A stretch of DNA of 16,256 nucleotides from Planctomycetales bacterium (lineage in GTDB: Bacteria; Planctomycetota; Planctomycetia; Pirellulales; Thermoguttaceae). The first letter of the stretch is position 1. Every line of letters starts with the position of its first letter. Shown piece by piece: positions 13,032 to 16,256 of this stretch. The DNA lies in the NCBI GenBank assembly GCA_007119795.1, contig SKOZ01000071.1, positions 1 through 16,256 on the forward strand, written 5' to 3'. A program made the position numbers and the translations under genes. The notes below the pieces were generated by a model that searched no databases, was not told where the DNA came from, and saw only the letters and a list, made by a program, of their open reading frames with translations.

Positions 13032-13114
13032 GAGGTCTCGTCTCTGCGATTTCGCTTGCGATCGGTCAATGGCGGGTCCTCGCCGTGGAACCGTCTGGGC
13101 CTGCCCGGTTGCAC

Positions 13115-13136
13115 AGTGTGACCGCAGCCTCACACT
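13115..13136. promoter_or_regulatory. Palindromic operator-like site or 5' hairpin ahead of the zincin gene
   Basis: AGTGTGA (13115-13121) and TCACACT (13130-13136) form a perfect 7-bp inverted repeat with an 8-base centre. It overlaps the start region predicted from the adjacent promoter. It resembles TGTGA-TCACA sites of the CRP family, but those have six central bases, so a CRP assignment is not supported. Confidence 0.4.
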
Positions 13137-13165
13137 ATTGTCGGCCAAAGCCGCCCCCGGGACAA
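13137..13165 (-). promoter_or_regulatory. Candidate promoter of the zincin gene
   Basis: On the minus strand, TTGTCC (13165-13160, 4 of 6) and GACAAT (13142-13137, 4 of 6) are spaced by 17 bases. The start falls near 13130, inside the palindrome, leaving a leader of about 100 bases. Confidence 0.4.
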
Positions 13166-13194
13166 GGAAGCCGCCGCACCTCGCGCCGCGGCCC

Positions 13195-14229
13195 TCAGAC
13201 GCTGAAGCGGACGAACACGATGTCGTCGTCGGCCACAACGTAGTCTTTCGGTTCCTGGCGGACGAGGTGCTGGGCCTTGACCTCGCGCTCGCTTCCCAAG
13301 CGGAGGAGATCGTCGATCTTCATCACCTCGGCGCGGATGAAGCCGCGGGCCAAATCGCTGTGGATGCCGTCGGCGGCCTCCAGGGCCGTGCCGCCCTTTC
13401 GAAGCAGCCAAGTGCGGACCTCCTTGTCCCCGGCGGTGAAAAAGATGATGTAGCCGGAGACGGCCAGCATTTCGCGAATCAGGGCATCGCGGTCGGCCCG
13501 GCCGATTCCCATCTCGCGCTCGAACTCGGCGCGGTCTTCGGGCGCCATGCGGGCCAGTTCGAGTTCCAGGCCCGCGGGGACGGCGAAGACAGGCACCTCG
13601 CCGCCGAGCCGCTCCGCGTACTGCTCGGGACGGGGCTCGTCGTCGGCCGTGTTGACCACGACGAGGCGCGGTTTCTCGCTCAGCAGGCGGAAAGAGCGGG
13701 TAACCCGCAATTCTTCCTCGGTCATGTCGCCCTCGCGGAGCGGTCGGCCCGCCTCCATCCCCGCGTAGACCTTCTCCAGTGTCTGACGCTCGTGGAGCAA
13801 CTGGTCGCGCTCTTTTCTGGGGATGGGCTTCTGGACGGCCTCCTCAATCCGCGCCATCCGCCCGCTGACGATCTCCATGTCGGCAAGCATGAGATCCTCG
13901 TCGAAGGCGCGGTACTCGGCCGCCGTGTCGGCGCCGCCGAAGGCCGGCACCACGAGGACCAGGCAGCCGGCCTCGCGGATCACCGCCAGGCGCGACGCGT
14001 TCCCCTCGTGGCCGCGGCTCAACCCCGGCGTGTCCACGATCTCCAGCGCGGCGACACTGATCTTTTTGGGGCGGTAGACGGCCGCCAAGGCGTCGAGCCG
14101 CGGCTCCGGGATCGGGGCCATGGCCGACTGCCCCGAGTGCGCCAGGGCCGGATCGGCCGAGACGCCGGTAAGCCATTCGAAGAGGGTGCTCTTGCCACAT
14201 CCCTGGTAGCCGACCAATCCGATCTTCAT
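13195..14229 (-). CDS. ychF: Divergent YchF-type NTPase with C-terminal TGS domain
   Basis: Translation-factor-class P-loop NTPase of 344 residues; YchF proteins bind ATP or GTP and the ribosome. The P-loop is GYQGCGKST (7-15) in place of the usual GxPNVGKST, and Walker B is DTPGL (66-70). The G4-like motif is NTAD (193-196), which like YchF differs from the NKxD of true GTPases. A helical domain follows at about 105-180. The C-terminal 80 residues (FFTAGDKEVRTWLLRKG, HSDLARGFIRAEV, KDYVVADDDIVFVRFSV) are an excellent match to the YchF TGS/DUF933 domain. The ATG at 14229 has GGGAGAGG just upstream. E. coli YchF has 363 residues, so this one is slightly short. It may be a paralogue of the standard protein. 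Confidence 0.88.
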   Translation of the reverse strand: MKIGLVGYQGCGKSTLFEWLTGVSADPALAHSGQSAMAPIPEPRLDALAAVYRPKKISVAALEIVDTPGLSRGHEGNASRLAVIREAGCLVLVVPAFGGADTAAEYRAFDEDLMLADMEIVSGRMARIEEAVQKPIPRKERDQLLHERQTLEKVYAGMEAGRPLREGDMTEEELRVTRSFRLLSEKPRLVVVNTADDEPRPEQYAERLGGEVPVFAVPAGLELELARMAPEDRAEFEREMGIGRADRDALIREMLAVSGYIIFFTAGDKEVRTWLLRKGGTALEAADGIHSDLARGFIRAEVMKIDDLLRLGSEREVKAQHLVRQEPKDYVVADDDIVFVRFSV

Positions 14230-14294
14230 GACCTCTCCCAATCCACCCCGCTATCGCCGCCGCCCCGCCGTTATCCCAGAAACCGATGGTGGCC

Positions 14295-14322
14295 ATGATA
14301 CGCCCGCAGCCCCCACCGTCAA
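14295..14322 (-). promoter_or_regulatory. Promoter of the ychF-type gene
   Basis: On the minus strand, TTGACG (14322-14317, 5 of 6) and TATCAT (14300-14295, 5 of 6) are spaced by 16 bases, the best sigma-70 match in the window. The start near 14288 gives a leader of about 59 bases. The gene can therefore be expressed apart from the upstream 14336-14926 gene. Confidence 0.6.
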
Positions 14323-14335
14323 GCTGACCGCCCCC

Positions 14336-14926
14336 TCAGATCAACTCGTAAAAGCTCTCCTGCCCCAAGTGCTCGACGTATCGGTCCACGACGTCGGGCA
14401 GCGGCCCGCGACCGAAGAGGGGAGACCAGTCGTCGATGGAGCCGCGAAAGCACCAGCGTTCCACCGCAAAGATCCGCTCGTCTTCATCGACGAGTGTAAA
14501 CCGCATCATCTTGCTATATTCCGCGTTTCGCACGGCCCAATCGCGGCTCGCGCCGAACAAGCCGTCCGGCGCCCCGAACATGCCACCTATCAACCCAGCG
14601 ACGTCGTCGGGATCCTGGTCGATCAGGTACACCACCAGGTGTGGACCCTCGATGTCGACCACGAAATGCGCCAGTCCCGCCTGCGTGCGGATCGCCTCCT
14701 CCAGAAACTCCCGCTCCGCCTCGATGATGGGCGAGGGACGGAACTTCCGCACGTACACCTGGGCGTTCGCCGGGTTTTCCCAGATCTCGTAGCCGTCGGG
14801 GACGCGTTCGACCGGCGCTCCGGTCAACTTGCGTCCCAGGTAATAGCGGGGCTTGCCCGTCTTCGTCTTGCCGGACTGAAGGTAGTAAACGTCCCCGCGG
14901 CGGTTGGTGTGTTGGTACGCTGTCAT
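14336..14926 (-). CDS. Uncharacterised 196-residue protein
   Basis: I do not recognise a named family. The N-terminus has NRRGDVYYLQSGKTKTGKPRYYLGRK, a Gly/Lys/Tyr-rich beta-hairpin-like segment, then RVPDGYEIWENPANAQVYVRKFRPSPI. The middle, LAHFVVDIEGPHLVVYLIDQDPDD, alternates hydrophobic residues as in a beta-sheet. The end is DERIFAVERWCFRGSIDDWSPLFGRGPLPDVVDRYVEHLGQESFYELI. There is no signal peptide or membrane helix. I chose the ATG at 14926 (MTAYQHTNRRGD), with GGGAGA upstream; an in-frame start 15 bases earlier is possible. It is on the same strand as ychF, 106 bases upstream of it. Confidence 0.78.
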   Translation of the reverse strand: MTAYQHTNRRGDVYYLQSGKTKTGKPRYYLGRKLTGAPVERVPDGYEIWENPANAQVYVRKFRPSPIIEAEREFLEEAIRTQAGLAHFVVDIEGPHLVVYLIDQDPDDVAGLIGGMFGAPDGLFGASRDWAVRNAEYSKMMRFTLVDEDERIFAVERWCFRGSIDDWSPLFGRGPLPDVVDRYVEHLGQESFYELI

Positions 14927-15061
14927 GGAACTGTCTCCCATCGTCAGAATGGCCCCCGCTCTGCCTTCGATATTCTCTGCCAGGTGTTGAAGTAGCCTAG
15001 GATTGAGTCGCCTGGCCAGCGGGTCGGGACCCTGTTGCGCCCCTCCGGCCTACACGTCCTT

Positions 15062-15091
15062 TTGGGCGCAAAGCCATTGGGCGCAAAGCCA
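15062..15091. repeat. 15-bp perfect tandem duplication
   Basis: TTGGGCGCAAAGCCA occurs twice with no gap (15062-15076 and 15077-15091). About 20 bases downstream GGCAATTT is also doubled (15114-15129). These look like slippage products in noncoding DNA. Confidence 0.9.
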
Positions 15092-15148
15092 CCTTTCGTT
15101 GTAACCGCTTGCCTGGCAATTTGGCAATTTTGTGACGCCAATCTCTCC

Positions 15149-15178
15149 TTGACAACTACCAACCCGGCCTCGAATTAT
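15149..15178 (+). promoter_or_regulatory. Candidate promoter of the DUF1080 gene
   Basis: A perfect TTGACA (15149-15154) is followed after 18 bases by AATTAT (15173-15178, 4 of 6). A start near 15185 would give a leader of about 300 bases, which is long, so a nearer promoter cannot be excluded. Confidence 0.35.
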
Positions 15179-15280
15179 CCCCTCCTGTCCCTCGTTCCGC
15201 CAGCACTGCACTTCCGAAAGCCCTCCCGGGGCAATCTGCCGCCGGCCCCGCCGGTGAACCATTCCCGCGCCTCCGGCGCG

Positions 15281-15365
15281 GCTTTCACCCTTCACCCTTC
15301 CACCCCCCTCCGGCGCGTCCCGATCTACACCACCTGCACCGATCTACACCATCTACACCACCCAG
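15281..15365. repeat. C-rich low-complexity tract with degenerate short repeats
   Basis: TTCACCC occurs twice in tandem near 15286-15299. Then GATCTACACC and close variants such as CACCTGCACC and ATCTACACC recur four to five times between 15321 and 15360. The strand is strongly pyrimidine-biased. It is too degenerate and short-period for a CRISPR array. Confidence 0.6.
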
Positions 15366-15492
15366 CCGATCGGACCGACCTGCACGATCTCCCCTGCCCC
15401 TGGGGTTGTCACGCTTGCCTTCGCCCGCTCCATGCCTCACAATCGACAGTTCGGCTCGGATTTTCCGTTGGCAGACTCCCGAGGTATTGGCG

Positions 15493-16256
15493 ATGCCCAC
15501 CATGAGCAGATTCAACCTGGCGTTGGCGGTGGTTCTGGCGTTCGGTCTGGCGGCTGCCGTTGCGGCAGCGGATGTCTTTCTCGACCCGGAGGAGGCGGGG
15601 CCCGATTTCGCCATTCAGGGCGAGTACGTGGGCGAGTTGCAGGGTGAGAACGGACGCGAGACCTGGGCGGCCCAGGTGGTGGCTCTTGGCGATGGACGGT
15701 TCCTGGTGAAGGGCCTCCGCGGCGGACTGCCGGGCGACGGGTGGGACGGCAGCGAGCCGGTAACCACGGAGGCAGCGACCGTAGACGGCAGAGTCCGTTT
15801 CGAGGTGCTCGACGGCGCCGCCGTGGCCACCGTGAGGGACGAGAGCATCGAAGTGCGCGATGCCTACGACGTGGAGCTAGGCAGGCTGGAGAAGACCCTC
15901 CGCGAGAGCCCCACGCTGGGCAAGGAGCCGCCCGAAGGGGCCGCGGTCCTCTTCGACGGCACCACCGCGGAGCACTTCCGCGGCAAGGGAATGACCGAGG
16001 AGGGGCTGCTCCGCGAGGGCCAGACCAGCCTGCCGAGCTTCCAGGACCACAAGCTCCACGTGGAGTTCATGATCCCCTTTATGCCCTTCGCGCGGGGGCA
16101 GGGGCGCGGCAACAGCGGCGTCTACCTGCAGGGGCGCTACGAGGTGCAGGTGCTCGACTCCTTCGGCCTCGACGGCCGGGACGACGAGTGCGGCGGCATC
16201 TACGGGGTGGCCGACCCGAGGGTGAACATGTGCTTCCCGCCCCTCTCTTGGCAGAC
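15493..16256 (+). CDS. Secreted DUF1080 (3-keto-disaccharide hydrolase) protein, 3' end cut by window
   Basis: Partial gene; 254 codons are visible and the frame is open at the right edge. The N-terminus MPTMSRFNLALAVVLAFGLAAAVAAADVF is a clear Sec signal peptide with likely cleavage near residue 26, so the protein is exported. About 120 residues of a mostly beta segment (GEYVGEL, WAAQVVALGDGRFLVKGLRGGLPGDGW, ATVDGRVRFEVLDG) precede the catalytic-type domain. That domain shows AVLFDGTTAEHFRG, HKLHVEFMIPFMPFARGQGRGNSGVYLQGRYEVQVLDSFG and CGGIYG, the hallmarks of PF06439. The domain has a concanavalin-like fold and is greatly expanded in planctomycetes, where it is thought to act on sugars. GAGG lies eight bases before the ATG; a second ATG at 15502 is possible. 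Confidence 0.93.
   Translation, partial: MPTMSRFNLALAVVLAFGLAAAVAAADVFLDPEEAGPDFAIQGEYVGELQGENGRETWAAQVVALGDGRFLVKGLRGGLPGDGWDGSEPVTTEAATVDGRVRFEVLDGAAVATVRDESIEVRDAYDVELGRLEKTLRESPTLGKEPPEGAAVLFDGTTAEHFRGKGMTEEGLLREGQTSLPSFQDHKLHVEFMIPFMPFARGQGRGNSGVYLQGRYEVQVLDSFGLDGRDDECGGIYGVADPRVNMCFPPLSWQ

Larger units (their letters stand above)
14927..15492. other. Gene-poor region before the DUF1080 gene
   Basis: These 566 bases contain no supported gene. They hold a 15-bp tandem duplication, a short GGCAATTT duplication at 15114-15129, a candidate plus-strand promoter and a C-rich low-complexity tract of degenerate short repeats (about 15281-15365). Confidence 0.5.

Noticed and set aside
13115..13136. 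A CRP binding site (TGTGA-TCACA).
   Set aside because: The central gap is eight bases where CRP requires six. It was kept only as an unnamed palindrome.
12636..13238. The 200-residue version of the zincin gene starting at 13238.
   Set aside because: It would overlap the end of the ychF gene and add about 70 residues with no similarity to the family, whose members start a few residues before RFDRLLEEVL.
12967..14298. A 443-residue plus-strand open frame opposite the ychF-type gene.
   Set aside because: It is the antisense shadow of a gene with clear P-loop and TGS motifs. The His/Asp/Gln-rich translation is typical of antisense GC-rich frames.
15281..15365. Short recurring GATCTACACC words as a possible CRISPR array.
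   Set aside because: Units are about 10 bases, degenerate and without spacers of uniform length; there are no cas genes.

Overview
The window is GC-rich chromosomal DNA from what is most likely a planctomycete. The main pointers are a secreted 3-keto-disaccharide hydrolase (DUF1080) gene at the right edge, complex I-like membrane genes of the long NuoL type, and several uncharacterised proteins among housekeeping genes. The lineage is inferred, not proven. No transposase, integrase, phage gene or CRISPR array was found.

Layout. A tRNA-Arg(ACG) gene lies on the minus strand at the left edge. A plus-strand operon follows: serC (serine biosynthesis), a TIGR01777-type nucleotide-sugar epimerase-like protein, and a TatD-family metal-dependent hydrolase (603-3477). 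rsmG (minus) converges on tatD with a 3-base gap and diverges from an uncharacterised plus-strand gene (4366-5199). Next comes a minus-strand pair (5308-8194): a NuoJ-NuoK fusion overlapping a NuoL homologue. Upstream of it (8351-8642) is a 161-bp direct repeat that I read as two tandem copies of a 73-74 nt small RNA gene, each with its own promoter and intrinsic terminator. An M20 peptidase/deacylase (plus) then converges on a minus-strand pair, an SDR oxidoreductase and a saccharopine dehydrogenase-like protein, across a large palindrome (10104-10245). After a 530-bp gene-poor stretch with a MITE-like inverted repeat come three minus-strand genes: a zincin metallopeptidase, a divergent YchF-type NTPase and an uncharacterised 196-residue protein. 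After another gene-poor stretch, the DUF1080 gene runs off the right end.

Most notable points. (1) The tandem small RNA pair: two identical 73-74 nt transcript units, each a GNRA-capped hairpin followed directly by a 12-bp terminator stem. Both are preceded by TTGT(G/A)(C/T)-17 nt-GATAAT promoters whose spacers have diverged in sequence but not in length. (2) The orphan NuoJK-NuoL module just downstream, in which most of the charged residues that carry protons in complex I antiporter-like subunits appear to be replaced (Lys to Cys, Lys to Met and Glu to Gly among others). The fold seems to have been kept while pumping was lost or changed. Whether the RNAs and this module are functionally linked cannot be told from the sequence.
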